Assembly: GCA_011390635.1 (NCBI GenBank)
Contig: JAABSA010000015.1
Location: 1 to 64,000, forward strand
Reading direction: 5' to 3'
Source of the DNA: Desulfotignum sp.
Lineage (GTDB): Bacteria > Desulfobacterota > Desulfobacteria > Desulfobacterales > Desulfobacteraceae
DNA: 64,000 bases
A program made the position numbers and the translations under genes. Of this stretch, positions 5,389-14,558 are shown in pieces; within the stretch, counting starts at the first letter, position 1; the number at the start of each line of letters is the position of its first letter. A model generated the notes under the pieces. That model worked only from the letters and a program-made list of their open reading frames with translations. It did not search any database and was not told the DNA's origin.

Positions 5389-7292
5389 TTTTTGGAAGGG
5401 TTGATGCCGGTCTGCATGGCAGGTGAAACATTGTACCGGTATTTGAGAAAAGATTGTGCCTGGGACACGATCTGAAAGGCGTCTTTGAGGTGATTGCGTT
5501 CAAAGGATGAAAGACTTTCAGGTATGACATTGTTGTCTGGAGAGCTGCCTGCTTCCACCTGCCGGGCCTGGTGACGGATACGCACAATGGAGATCAGTTC
5601 AAAGGCATCCAGCAGATCATCGCCGACCCCTTCTGCCAGCAGCGGGGTCTCTTTGATATGGATCAGCCGTTCTGCTGTATTAAGCGGCATGGCGCCGCAG
5701 GCCAGGGCATGGACCCTGGCCAGGTCGGCAATGGGCGCTGTTCCGCGGCGTTTGAGGTTGAAGGATTTATGATGTTTGCCGTCATGCTCCAGGACAAATT
5801 TGCGGAAAAATCCCAGGGGCGGGTTACGCAGCAGGGCATTTCTGGCCAGGCAGGCCAGGAATCGCTGATTCTTTTTCGCCTTGTCCAGGACCTGTTGTCG
5901 AAGCTGGTTGGCAAAACCGGTTTCGCCGAAAATTCCTTCCAGGTCAAAAAAAATGGAAGCATGGAGCAGCGCTTCAGGATCAGGCGTATCAATCCAGTCT
6001 GCAAAATAGGTTTTCCAGGCGGACAACGGCTGGCGCCACTGGGTATTGGTGGCCATGATATCACCTGTGCAATAGGGAAAACCGCAAAGGTTCAGGCCGT
6101 CACTTAAAAATCGGGCCAGGGCTTCAAAGTAGGGATCATGGGTTTTTGGATCAAAGGTATCGTCCAGGACAAAGGCATTGTCCTGGTCCGTTACTATGGT
6201 CATTTCGTCCCTGGCCATGGACCCTAATGCCAGCAGGCAGTAAGGGATGGGCGGCGGGCCCAGGTGCTTTTCCCCCAGCTGGAGCAGGCGCTGGGAAATA
6301 CTGATGCCTATGCGGGATATGGCCGCCCCGATGGTGTGGGAATTGGCATCTTCATTAACCAGCTGGACAAAAAGCTGGTTAATTTTGGGGGCGATGGCAG
6401 CCAGGCCAGCCACCTCCTGCTGTCGGAATATATCTCTCACCAGGTAGACGGATCCATGTGATTCATACCGGAACAAGTCTGCCACAGTGATCACTCCAAT
6501 CGGCCTGTTCCGGTCCAGAACGGGCAGATGGTGGAGATTGTAACGCATCATGGTCAGCATGGCGTCAAAGGCATATTCCCGGGCCTGGAGGGTGATGATG
6601 TTGGTGGACATGATCTGTTCCACAGGTGTGGACAAAGCAAGGCCCGGGACAATGGCCCGCTTTCGCAGATCTCTGTCCGTGATCAGCCCCACAATGGGAG
6701 ACTGACCCCGGGCCGGGGAGTCTGTCACCAGTACCAGAGAAGATACCTGCTTATCCGTCATGATGGTGGCGGCCTGCTGGATGGAAATCCCGGGAGAAGC
6801 AGTAACCATTTCCCGGTGGATGAGTTTGTCAATTTTGGAAATCATCAAGGGATTTCGGGTTTCCTGTTCGGCCCGGCCCAAAGCGGTTTTCAAACGGACA
6901 CTGTGTTCTTCTTCCATAAAGTCTGCAAACCGGTCATAGGTATCGGCCAGTTCCTGGAACTGGGCATCGGGTATTTTATAGACCAGGGTATCTTCAATGG
7001 CCTTGGCTGCATACCGCACTCTTTTTTTGCGCAAAAGGGAAAACTGGCCGAAACACTCACCTTCTCCCATGCGGGTATAGAGTTCACCCGAACTTCTTAA
7101 GATTTCCACCGCTCCGCTGCGGATGACATATAGAAACTGGTTTTGCCGGCCCCTTTCCAGGATCATGGTGCCGGCCTGAAAATAAGCCACTTCAATATGT
7201 TCCACCAGCTCATCCACCACATTCCTGGGCAGATTTCGAAACGGGGGATGGGAAAAAAGATGATCGCGGATTTCAAACAATTCAATTTCCAT
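5385..7292 (-). CDS. cNMP-binding / CBS-pair / DUF294 nucleotidyltransferase-like signalling protein
   Basis: 635 residues. Order: a cyclic-nucleotide-binding beta-roll (~15-130, with GAVEILRSSGELYTRMGEGECFGQFSLL), two CBS domains (~150-275, including IVGLITDRDLRKRAI and PIGVITVADLFRYE), then the DUF294 nucleotidyltransferase-like domain with LALGSMARDEMTIVTDQDNA (the GS and DxD metal motif) and its helical C-terminal partner. The family is thought to sense nucleotides and modify or regulate a partner, often a transporter; the target is unproven. It is first gene of the minus-strand operon that ends with the selenoprotein rhodanese. Confidence 0.87.
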   Translation of the reverse strand: MEIELFEIRDHLFSHPPFRNLPRNVVDELVEHIEVAYFQAGTMILERGRQNQFLYVIRSGAVEILRSSGELYTRMGEGECFGQFSLLRKKRVRYAAKAIEDTLVYKIPDAQFQELADTYDRFADFMEEEHSVRLKTALGRAEQETRNPLMISKIDKLIHREMVTASPGISIQQAATIMTDKQVSSLVLVTDSPARGQSPIVGLITDRDLRKRAIVPGLALSTPVEQIMSTNIITLQAREYAFDAMLTMMRYNLHHLPVLDRNRPIGVITVADLFRYESHGSVYLVRDIFRQQEVAGLAAIAPKINQLFVQLVNEDANSHTIGAAISRIGISISQRLLQLGEKHLGPPPIPYCLLALGSMARDEMTIVTDQDNAFVLDDTFDPKTHDPYFEALARFLSDGLNLCGFPYCTGDIMATNTQWRQPLSAWKTYFADWIDTPDPEALLHASIFFDLEGIFGETGFANQLRQQVLDKAKKNQRFLACLARNALLRNPPLGFFRKFVLEHDGKHHKSFNLKRRGTAPIADLARVHALACGAMPLNTAERLIHIKETPLLAEGVGDDLLDAFELISIVRIRHQARQVEAGSSPDNNVIPESLSSFERNHLKDAFQIVSQAQSFLKYRYNVSPAMQTGINPSKK

Positions 7293-7417
7293 GGGCGTAT
7301 TATACGGGTAACCGCGTCTTTTTCAAACATAAAATTAAAAAATACCCGTTTATTTCCAGGAAATTCTCTGGTAAACATCAGGAACGATCCCCATGTGATC
7401 CTTGAAAAGGAGATGAT

Positions 7418-7888
7418 ATGATTTTTTGTTATTATGACTCCCCTGTGGGACAATTGCTGGTAGGTGGTCCAAAAAAATTGCAGTTCATCAGTTTTCCCAG
7501 GGGAAAAGGGGTGGTGGCACCCGGGCCTGAATGGACATATGCCACCCAGCCGTTTTCAGAAGTTCTGGCCCAGCTGGACAGGTATTTCAACGGCACGCTG
7601 ACACAGTTTTCTCTGGATTTCGTCCTTGAAGGAACGGTTTTTCAGGGCCGGGTGTGGCAGGAACTGGCCAAGATTCCCTATGGCACCACCATTTCTTACG
7701 GAGAGCTGGCCCGGCGGATCGGCAACCCCAAGGCATCCCGGGCCGTGGGCATGGCAAATGCAAAAAATCCCCTTCCCATTGTCATTCCCTGCCACCGGGT
7801 GATCGGAAAAGACGGTACACTGACCGGGTTTGGCGGTGGTCTGGATGTCAAGGAAAAACTGCTTGCACTGGAACAGCAGGCAGCATAA
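7418..7888 (+). CDS. ogt: methylated-DNA-protein cysteine methyltransferase
   Basis: A 156-residue suicide repair protein that removes alkyl groups from O6-alkylguanine. The C-terminal half carries the family core: PYGTTISYGELARRIGNPKASRAVG (recognition helix) and IVIPCHRVIGKDG with acceptor Cys at about residue 125, then GFGGGLDVKEKLLALE. Length is standard for Ogt without an Ada domain. A clear AAGGAG site precedes the ATG, and the start is divergent from the DUF294 operon. The next gene begins 31 bp downstream and may share the transcript. Confidence 0.95.
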   Translation: MIFCYYDSPVGQLLVGGPKKLQFISFPRGKGVVAPGPEWTYATQPFSEVLAQLDRYFNGTLTQFSLDFVLEGTVFQGRVWQELAKIPYGTTISYGELARRIGNPKASRAVGMANAKNPLPIVIPCHRVIGKDGTLTGFGGGLDVKEKLLALEQQAA

Positions 7889-7919
7889 GGCAATCTTTTG
7901 AAAAAAAAGAGAAAAGGCC

Positions 7920-8891
7920 ATGCCCAAGGAGATTTCCCACTGGTACCTGGCCGACCTGGTCAAAGAAGGTCTGCCGGTTGATTCGGTTTTTTACAAACCC
8001 GTCCATACCCATGAGAACCTGTTTTTTTTCGGAGCAGTGGCACCGGATATTCCTTTTTATTACCTGCTGGGTCCCAAAAAAGCCCGGATACAGGCTGCAG
8101 CCGATCCATTTCATCAAACTGATGTCCGGGCATTGATGCCGGTGTTGGCGTTTTTTGACCGGATGCCTGTTTCCAATCCACATGCTGCGGCCCTGTCACT
8201 GGGGGCCGGCATCATCTGCCATATTCTTTCAGATACCGAATTTCATCCCCTGGTCTATTATTTTTCCGGCATGTCTTTGTTACATCCCGGGGCCACAGCC
8301 CGCCACCGGCAGTTTGAAACTGCACTGGATCTTCATTTCCGGCATCTGGCAAAAGCGGAAGCCAGAACAAGTCTGGTTCGGATTCTGGCCGGAATTGAAA
8401 TTTCAAAACCCCTGCTGCTTGGTCTTTTGGGAGATCTGTTCAACCTGTCAGCATCGCAGGACAGAACCTGCCTGGGATATGCCATCCGTTCCCATGCTTT
8501 TTACCAGACCATGTTCCGGTATTCGTGGCTCTACCGGATATTACACCGCATTAATCGAAACCGCCACTGGCTGCCGGACCTGGCCCTGTCCCTGATCTAT
8601 CCGGTCAACCAGGGAATGGATCTGCCTTTTTTTCATCGGACATTCCAGTACCGGGATCCGGTTACCGGCAGACCATGCAGGGCCGGGATTCCGGATCTGA
8701 CACGGCAGGTGAAAACATCGGCCCTGTCTTTGCTGGCCATGGTATCGGACCGGTTAGCCAAACAACAGCCCACTACTCCCCTGGCAGGACGTCCGGACCT
8801 GCCACCGGTCCGGCCGGGAATAGCATCCTGCCGGTTTTGGAACAGAAAGGACAATTTGTTGATTGATTTATACCAAAAGACCCATCAATAA
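7920..8891 (+). CDS. zinc-dependent phospholipase C-like protein
   Basis: A 323-residue protein beginning MPKEISHWYLADLV, matching the start of the zinc-dependent phospholipase C domain (Pfam PF00882 type). Candidate metal ligands lie in SHW, FGAVAPDIPFYYLLGP, DPFHQTD and GIICHILSDTEFHPLVYYF (His and Asp pairs). No signal peptide is seen, so it may not act on external phospholipids; many members of this group are uncharacterised. The remaining 150 residues are helical and of unknown role. It lies between ogt and a UMF1 carrier on the same strand. Confidence 0.75.
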   Translation: MPKEISHWYLADLVKEGLPVDSVFYKPVHTHENLFFFGAVAPDIPFYYLLGPKKARIQAAADPFHQTDVRALMPVLAFFDRMPVSNPHAAALSLGAGIICHILSDTEFHPLVYYFSGMSLLHPGATARHRQFETALDLHFRHLAKAEARTSLVRILAGIEISKPLLLGLLGDLFNLSASQDRTCLGYAIRSHAFYQTMFRYSWLYRILHRINRNRHWLPDLALSLIYPVNQGMDLPFFHRTFQYRDPVTGRPCRAGIPDLTRQVKTSALSLLAMVSDRLAKQQPTTPLAGRPDLPPVRPGIASCRFWNRKDNLLIDLYQKTHQ

Positions 8892-8918
8892 AGAACTTCT
8901 TGGAAAGGAGCCTACTGT

Positions 8919-10205
8919 ATGATCACGGCACCGGCAGATAAACGGACGGTATTCGGGTGGATTTTATTTGATTTTGCCAACTCCGCCTATACCACCCTGG
9001 TGGTCACTTTTATTTACGGCACCTATTTTGTGTCCGCCATAGCCCCTGACGCGGTGGCCGGTACTGCCTTGTGGTCCAGAGGGATCACCCTTACCGCATT
9101 GTGCGTGGCATTTTTATCCCCGGTTCTGGGGGCCCTGGCAGACCAGGGCGGGCTGCGTAAACAGTTTTTGTTTATTTCCACCGTGGTGACGGTGGTGGTG
9201 ACAGCAGCCCTGTATTGGGTTGAACCCGGGCAGGTTTTCTGGGCGTTGCTCTTTTTTGTGGTCTCCAACATTGCCTTTGAATTTTCCAATGTGTTTTACA
9301 ATGCCTACCTGCCCGATATTTCAAGTCAGAAAAATATCGGTAGAATTTCCGGCGTGGGCTGGGGGGTGGGATATATCGGCGGCCTTGTGGCCATGGTGAT
9401 TGCCCTGGTGGGGTTCATTAGTCCGGAGGTGCCCTGGTTCGGGTTTTCCACCACGGGCGGTGCCAATATCCGGGCCACCTGCCTGCTGGTGTCGGTGTGG
9501 TTTGCCCTGTTTTCCATTCCCTTGTTCCTGTGGGTGCCCAAAACATTTCCCCTGGTCAAGAAAGGCAAGGCAACGGTGGTGAAAAACGGGGTGGCGGATC
9601 TGAAGGACACGTTTACAGATATCCGCCAGTACCGGCAGATCATCCGGCTGCTGGTGGCCCGGATGATTTATAATGACGGGCTGGTGACCATCTTTGCCTT
9701 TGGCGGTATTTATGCGGCCGGCACCTTTGGGTTCAGTTTTCAGGAAATCATGATTTTTGGTATTGTGCTGAATGTATCGGCCGGGATCGGTGCCCTTATC
9801 ATGGGCATCTTTGATGACCGGCTGGGGGGGAAAACCACCATTCAGATCAGCAATGCTATCCTGGCCCTGGCAGCGTTGATGGCGGTGCTGGCCCCGGATA
9901 AGACGTTGTTCTGGGTATCCGGCATCCTGGTGGGATTTTTTGCAGGCCCCAACCAGAGCGCCAGCCGCTCTCTTTTAGGCCGGTTTGTTCCATCGGAAAA
10001 GGAAAACCAGTTTTACGGTTTTTTTGCTTTTTCCGGCAAACTCACGGCATTCATGGGACCCATGCTGCTGGGATTTTTAACACAGGTGTTTGATTCCCAG
10101 CGGGCAGGGGTTTCCGTGGTGGTTCTGTTTTTTATCATTGGCGGGCTGTTGCTGACAAGGGTGGATGAAAAAGCCGGGATTGCCGCAGCCCACTCCCAAA
10201 GCTAA
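8919..10205 (+). CDS. UMF1-family MFS transporter
   Basis: A 428-residue polytopic membrane protein with about 12 hydrophobic spans. The start, VFGWILFDFANSAYTTLVVTF, is diagnostic of the UMF1/Atg22-like branch of the major facilitator superfamily, as are FYNAYLPDIS and GRISGVGWGVGYIGGL. The C-terminal half holds GPNQSASRSLLGRFVPSEKE. Substrates of the branch are largely undefined (amino-acid efflux is known for the eukaryotic relative). AAAGGAG precedes the ATG, 27 bp after the phospholipase-like gene, so co-transcription is likely. It converges on the flavoprotein gene. Confidence 0.9.
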   Translation: MITAPADKRTVFGWILFDFANSAYTTLVVTFIYGTYFVSAIAPDAVAGTALWSRGITLTALCVAFLSPVLGALADQGGLRKQFLFISTVVTVVVTAALYWVEPGQVFWALLFFVVSNIAFEFSNVFYNAYLPDISSQKNIGRISGVGWGVGYIGGLVAMVIALVGFISPEVPWFGFSTTGGANIRATCLLVSVWFALFSIPLFLWVPKTFPLVKKGKATVVKNGVADLKDTFTDIRQYRQIIRLLVARMIYNDGLVTIFAFGGIYAAGTFGFSFQEIMIFGIVLNVSAGIGALIMGIFDDRLGGKTTIQISNAILALAALMAVLAPDKTLFWVSGILVGFFAGPNQSASRSLLGRFVPSEKENQFYGFFAFSGKLTAFMGPMLLGFLTQVFDSQRAGVSVVVLFFIIGGLLLTRVDEKAGIAAAHSQS

Positions 10206-10273
10206 CATGATGAAAAACAATGTCGGCCAATGCAGGCGACAGTATCGAAAAAAAAAGTTTTGCCTGTTCTGCG

Positions 10274-11611
10274 TTATAATTTTTTGTTCAGCTGAATAGC
10301 TGCCGTCAGAAACGGGTCCCAGGTGGGGCCAAAAGGCGGGGCATAGGCCAGGTCCGTCTGGATAAAATCCGCCACAGACATGCCGGCATGCAGGGCCACT
10401 GCCACGGCATTGATCCTGTGGGCCACCCCGTCTGCTCCCACTGCCTGGGCACCAAGCAGTTTTCCTGTTTTCCGGTCCCCCACCATGTTCACATAGATTT
10501 TGGCCACACCCGGCTGCCATTTTGCCCGGGACAGGCTTTGGATCAGGTTTTCCACCGGATCAAACCCCGCTTCTTTTGCCTGATGGACGGTGAGGCCGGA
10601 TCTGGCCACAGCCAGGTCAAATACCTTGAAAACGGCTGTGCCTGCAACGCCCTGGAGCAATGTGTTTTCTGCGAACAGGTTGTCCGCCACGGCCCAGCCG
10701 GCCCGGTTGGCCCGCAGGGCAAGTGGTATCCACACTTTTTGATTTGTGACCACATGAAAGGCATCCCCGCAGTCACCGGCAGCAAAAATATCCGGATCCG
10801 AGGTCCGCAGGTATGGGTCCACGCTGATGGATTCGGACACACCGATTGCCAGACCTGCATCTTTTGCCAGGTCGCTGCATGGCGCAACCCCTGTGGCGCC
10901 TAAAACCATGTCGGCATCCAGTATCATGGTGTCACACACCATACGAACACCGCCGGTATCTGCCGTTGCAATGTGCTGCACATCTGTTCCCATATGCAGC
11001 GCAATTTTTTTGCGGATCAGTTCATCCTGGACAATCTGTGCCATATCCCGGGGAAGCCAGGGAAGGAATCGGGAACCCGGTTTGACCATGCTCACCTGGA
11101 TATCCAGGTCTGTCAGGGCTTCACACATTTCCAAAGCAATATACCCCATGCCCAGGATGGCCGCTTTTTGTACTCCCCGTTTTTGTATGGCATCTTTGAT
11201 CTGTCTGCCGTGTTCCAGCTGTTTCAGGGGCATGAGCAGTTCGTTGCCCGGCAGGTCAGGCAGGGTGGGACGCGCACCAGTGGCAATGAGCAGTTTGTCG
11301 TAATGAAAACAAAATGGTTCATTGTCAGCGGTTTTTCCGGATACCTGTCGGGTATCTCTATGGATGGCGGTAACCTTGTGGCCGGTGAGCAGGTTGATCT
11401 GCTGTTTGTCGATAAATTCTTGGGCTGTCCGCACCACAAGGGAATCAATGGGGGTGTCCGGATCTGCTATGTTATAGGGCATGCTGCATGCGCTGTAGGA
11501 CACATCAAAGCTTTGTTCCAGCACGGTGATGGCAAGGTCTGGATACATGCGTCTGGCGCGGCTGGCAGCGCTCATGCCGGCAGCATCTCCGCCGATAATG
11601 ACAAAATTCAT
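10274..11611 (-). CDS. CoA-disulfide reductase / NADH oxidase-like flavoprotein
   Basis: A 445-residue FAD-dependent pyridine-nucleotide-disulfide oxidoreductase. FAD site: FVIIGGDAAGMSAASRARR. The single redox cysteine lies in SYSACSMPYNI (Cys 42), where CoA-disulfide reductases and NADH oxidases have their lone active cysteine. The NAD(P) site is AILGMGYIALEMCEAL, the second FAD contact DIFAAGDCGDAF, followed by a C-terminal dimerisation domain. Possible roles are CoA-disulfide, persulfide or polysulfide reduction, or oxygen removal; sequence alone does not choose. GGGGAGGA precedes the start. Confidence 0.85.
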   Translation of the reverse strand: MNFVIIGGDAAGMSAASRARRMYPDLAITVLEQSFDVSYSACSMPYNIADPDTPIDSLVVRTAQEFIDKQQINLLTGHKVTAIHRDTRQVSGKTADNEPFCFHYDKLLIATGARPTLPDLPGNELLMPLKQLEHGRQIKDAIQKRGVQKAAILGMGYIALEMCEALTDLDIQVSMVKPGSRFLPWLPRDMAQIVQDELIRKKIALHMGTDVQHIATADTGGVRMVCDTMILDADMVLGATGVAPCSDLAKDAGLAIGVSESISVDPYLRTSDPDIFAAGDCGDAFHVVTNQKVWIPLALRANRAGWAVADNLFAENTLLQGVAGTAVFKVFDLAVARSGLTVHQAKEAGFDPVENLIQSLSRAKWQPGVAKIYVNMVGDRKTGKLLGAQAVGADGVAHRINAVAVALHAGMSVADFIQTDLAYAPPFGPTWDPFLTAAIQLNKKL

Positions 11612-11860
11612 GGGTCCTCCCCGGTCAGGTAAATGTAAATACAGAGGTCGCTAAAAAACCGTTTGTGCCTGCTGACAAGCATAAATCTGTTGATCTGATT
11701 TTTCAAGCAGCATTGGAACAAATGTCCGGTGCTGCAGGATTTTCTTGACATCCGGTCTGAAATAGCTTCTTTTTATGGAAGCGTTGCATCCGGTGACAAG
11801 GGTGTGCCGGGGACAACAGGCACAACAATCTCTGGTCACCGATATTGAAAGGAGACGGCC

Positions 11861-12850
11861 ATGTTTGTTCTGGGATTGCAGGGAAGTCCACGGAAAAAAG
11901 GAAATTCACACCATCTTCTGACCCGGTTTTTACACGAATGTGAAAACCGGAGCGCCCGGACAGAAATCATCCATATGGACGGGCTGGATATTGCGCCATG
12001 CAAAGAGTTGATCGTGTGTGAAAAAAAAGGGTTCTGCCCCATTAAAGATGAGATGGAACCGCATATTTACGGTCTTATCCGCCGGGCCGACGTGGTGGTA
12101 CTGGCATCGCCTGTATTTTTTTACAATGTATCGGCCCAGGCAAAGATCCTCATCGACCGTTGCCAGATGTTCTGGGGCCGTAAATACAAGCTGAAACTGG
12201 CCGATCCAGATGCGGCATCCCGACAGGGTGTACTGCTGGCTGTGGGGGCTTCGGGGGGGAAACGGCTGTTTGAGGGAGTGGAACTGACAGCCAAGTATTT
12301 TTTCGATGCCATCTCCGCAACATTTGCAGAATCTTTGACCTACAAAAAGGTGGAGGCAGCCGGTGCCATTGAAGAAATTGCCGGGGTGGATGCGGATATC
12401 AAAAAAGCTGCAGGCCGGGTGATGGCAGCGGTGCAGAACAAACCGACACTGGTCTTTGTTTCCCGAAAAGATGCATGCAGAAGCCAGATGGCGGCAGCTT
12501 TTGCCAAACATATTGCCGGTAAAGATATCCGGGTGCTGAGTGCCGGTATTGAACCGGCCGAAGATATCGATCCATTGGCCCTGGATTTTATGGCACAACA
12601 GGGCATTGATATTAAATACCGGCTGCCGGGGGCTGTGGATGACCTCATGGCTGAGAAATTCACAGATGGCCAGCCGTTTCAGGTAGTGTCTATGGAATCG
12701 GATCTGACCCCGATACCAGGAGCGAAAACCCTTTTCTGGGACCTGCCAAAAGGATCAGACACACAAGGTATTGCCAGTGTGGGAAAACAGATCCAATCCC
12801 GGGTTAATGCACTGGTGAATTCTGTAAGACAACAAAAGAAGAACACATGA
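11861..12850 (+). CDS. flavodoxin-like FMN reductase fused to an ArsC/LMW-phosphatase-like domain lacking its nucleophile
   Basis: 329 residues. The N-terminal ~190 are an NADPH-dependent FMN reductase/flavodoxin fold (LGLQGSPRKKGNSHHLL for phosphate binding, then VVLASPVFFYNVSAQAKILIDRC). The C-terminal ~125 follow the arsenate reductase/low-molecular-weight tyrosine phosphatase pattern: LVFVSRKDACRSQMAAAFAKH, VLSAGIEPAEDIDP, and a late DLP segment. The usual loop is C-x5-R; here the first position is Ser (SRKDACR), so the thiol nucleophile is missing while the arginine and second cysteine remain. It overlaps the channel gene by 4 bp (ATGA). Confidence 0.82.
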   Translation: MFVLGLQGSPRKKGNSHHLLTRFLHECENRSARTEIIHMDGLDIAPCKELIVCEKKGFCPIKDEMEPHIYGLIRRADVVVLASPVFFYNVSAQAKILIDRCQMFWGRKYKLKLADPDAASRQGVLLAVGASGGKRLFEGVELTAKYFFDAISATFAESLTYKKVEAAGAIEEIAGVDADIKKAAGRVMAAVQNKPTLVFVSRKDACRSQMAAAFAKHIAGKDIRVLSAGIEPAEDIDPLALDFMAQQGIDIKYRLPGAVDDLMAEKFTDGQPFQVVSMESDLTPIPGAKTLFWDLPKGSDTQGIASVGKQIQSRVNALVNSVRQQKKNT

Positions 12851-14547
12851 TTACTGTTGCGAGTGCAGGCAGGATGGTAAAAATGCGGATGTATGTGGTG
12901 GTATTGTTTTTGCTTGCAGGCATGCTGGGGGCGGTATTTTCGGCAGGTGCCCAGGATGTGGATGACAAAACAGGGCCTGCGGAATCAGTACCTCTGGATA
13001 TGCTGGCGTCCATTATTGCACTCAAGCAGAATCTGGAACAGCGGATAGCAGAAAAAAAACTGGATATTGCAGCCAGTACATCGGAAACACAAAAACAAAA
13101 CCTGGCAGCGGAACTGGACAGGCTGGACAAGATGCTGGCTTCGACCAGTCGGGATTTTGAGCGCATTGCCACTGGTGTGGATATTGGTTTGTTTGCCGAA
13201 CAAAAAAAAGAGCAGTTCGACTGGAAAGCGGAACTGGTCTCCCTTATAGAGCCTGGAATAACCGAACTGAAACGGCTTACCCAGAAAGCCCGGGAAAAAG
13301 CACAGCTCAAAGATGAACTTTCTTATTACCAGGACCGTAAACCGGTTGTTCGGCAGGCAAATGAAAACCTGATGGACCTGATATCCCGCACCGAAGACAA
13401 GACCGTAAAGCAGCATCTGGAAAAGCTGGTGCCTGAATGGCAGGGGGTGGAAAACCAGATCTTGAGCAAACTGGAAATCACCCAGATGCAGTTGTCTGAA
13501 CTGGAATCAGAAGAACAGTCTCTTCTTGAAAGCTCCCAGGATTCCATCAAGAACTTTTTTAAAAACCGGGGCCTGTTTTTGTTTATCGCCCTTGTTTCCT
13601 GTATCAGTATCGTGCTGCTGATCAGGTATGCGTACCTGTCTCTGGTCAAATACATTCCCGGATACGCTGCCCAGTACCGGCCGTTTCATCTCCGGGCCCT
13701 GGATCTGCTGTTCCGGGTTGTGACTTTTTTGGCAGCACTGCTTGTGGTGATTCTGGTTTTTTATGTGTTTGAGGACTGGGTCCTTTTGTCCCTGGCCATT
13801 GTTTTTCTCATGGGCCTGGGATGGGCTGCCAAACACACCCTGCCCCGGTTCTGGCACCAGAGCCGGCTCATCCTCAACATCGGGGCGGTCCGGGAAGGAG
13901 AACGGGTTGTCTACCAGGGAGTTCCCTGGCTGGTGAAACGCATCAACATGTTTTCCCAGTTGGAAAATCCTGATCTGGGGCAGACCCTGCGGGTTCCCAT
14001 TGAAACCCTCATGGACCTTACTTCCCGGCCCTTCCGGCGCCACGAACCTTGGTTTCCCTGTCGGAAAAATGACTGGGTGATCCTGTCGGACGGCACCAGA
14101 GGAGGTGTCACCAGCCTGTCCCATGAAATGGTGGAGCTGGTCATGCGGGGTGGGGCGAAAAAAGTGTACCAGACCGCCGATTTTCTGGGCATGTCTCCAA
14201 TGAACCTGTCCGTAAATTTCAGACTGAAAATCGGTTTCGGCATATCCTACAATCTCCAGGCGGCAGCCACAAATGAGGTACTTGACATCCTGGATGCCTA
14301 TATCCGCAATCAACTGGCAGCAGAAGGCTATGAAAACTCCCTGCTCAACCTCAGGGTGGAGTTTGGCGCTGCCGGGTCATCTTCCCTGGATCTTGTAGTC
14401 ATTGCTGATTTTGAAGGCAAAATGGCACCGCTTTACAATCGTTTGTCCCGGGCCATACAGCGGTGGTGCACCGATGCCTGTACCCAAAACGACTGGGAAA
14501 TTCCCTTTCCCCAGCTTACGGTGCACAAGCCGGCAGCGCTGCCTTGA
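12847..14547 (+). CDS. MscS-like mechanosensitive channel family protein
   Basis: 566 residues. It begins with a signal/anchor (MRMYVVVLFLLAGMLGAV), then a ~200-residue periplasmic coiled-coil region rich in Lys/Glu/Gln (LEQRIAEKKLDIA, LDRLDKMLAS). Three or four hydrophobic spans follow (~235-320), then a cytoplasmic domain with NDWVILSDGTRGGVTSLSHEMVEL, resembling the MscS beta domain, and an alpha/beta C-terminal domain. Such large MscS relatives relieve osmotic stress. The canonical glycine-rich pore helix is not obvious, so the family call is moderate. The start overlaps the upstream stop; a second in-frame ATG at 12880 also fits a signal peptide. Confidence 0.7.
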   Translation: MITVASAGRMVKMRMYVVVLFLLAGMLGAVFSAGAQDVDDKTGPAESVPLDMLASIIALKQNLEQRIAEKKLDIAASTSETQKQNLAAELDRLDKMLASTSRDFERIATGVDIGLFAEQKKEQFDWKAELVSLIEPGITELKRLTQKAREKAQLKDELSYYQDRKPVVRQANENLMDLISRTEDKTVKQHLEKLVPEWQGVENQILSKLEITQMQLSELESEEQSLLESSQDSIKNFFKNRGLFLFIALVSCISIVLLIRYAYLSLVKYIPGYAAQYRPFHLRALDLLFRVVTFLAALLVVILVFYVFEDWVLLSLAIVFLMGLGWAAKHTLPRFWHQSRLILNIGAVREGERVVYQGVPWLVKRINMFSQLENPDLGQTLRVPIETLMDLTSRPFRRHEPWFPCRKNDWVILSDGTRGGVTSLSHEMVELVMRGGAKKVYQTADFLGMSPMNLSVNFRLKIGFGISYNLQAAATNEVLDILDAYIRNQLAAEGYENSLLNLRVEFGAAGSSSLDLVVIADFEGKMAPLYNRLSRAIQRWCTDACTQNDWEIPFPQLTVHKPAALP

Positions 14548-14558
14548 CAGGCTATGGT

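Noticed and set aside
12847-12880. Later start of the MscS-like gene
   Set aside because: An ATG within the first residues also gives a signal peptide, but the ATGA overlap with the upstream gene favours the first start; the choice is not certain.
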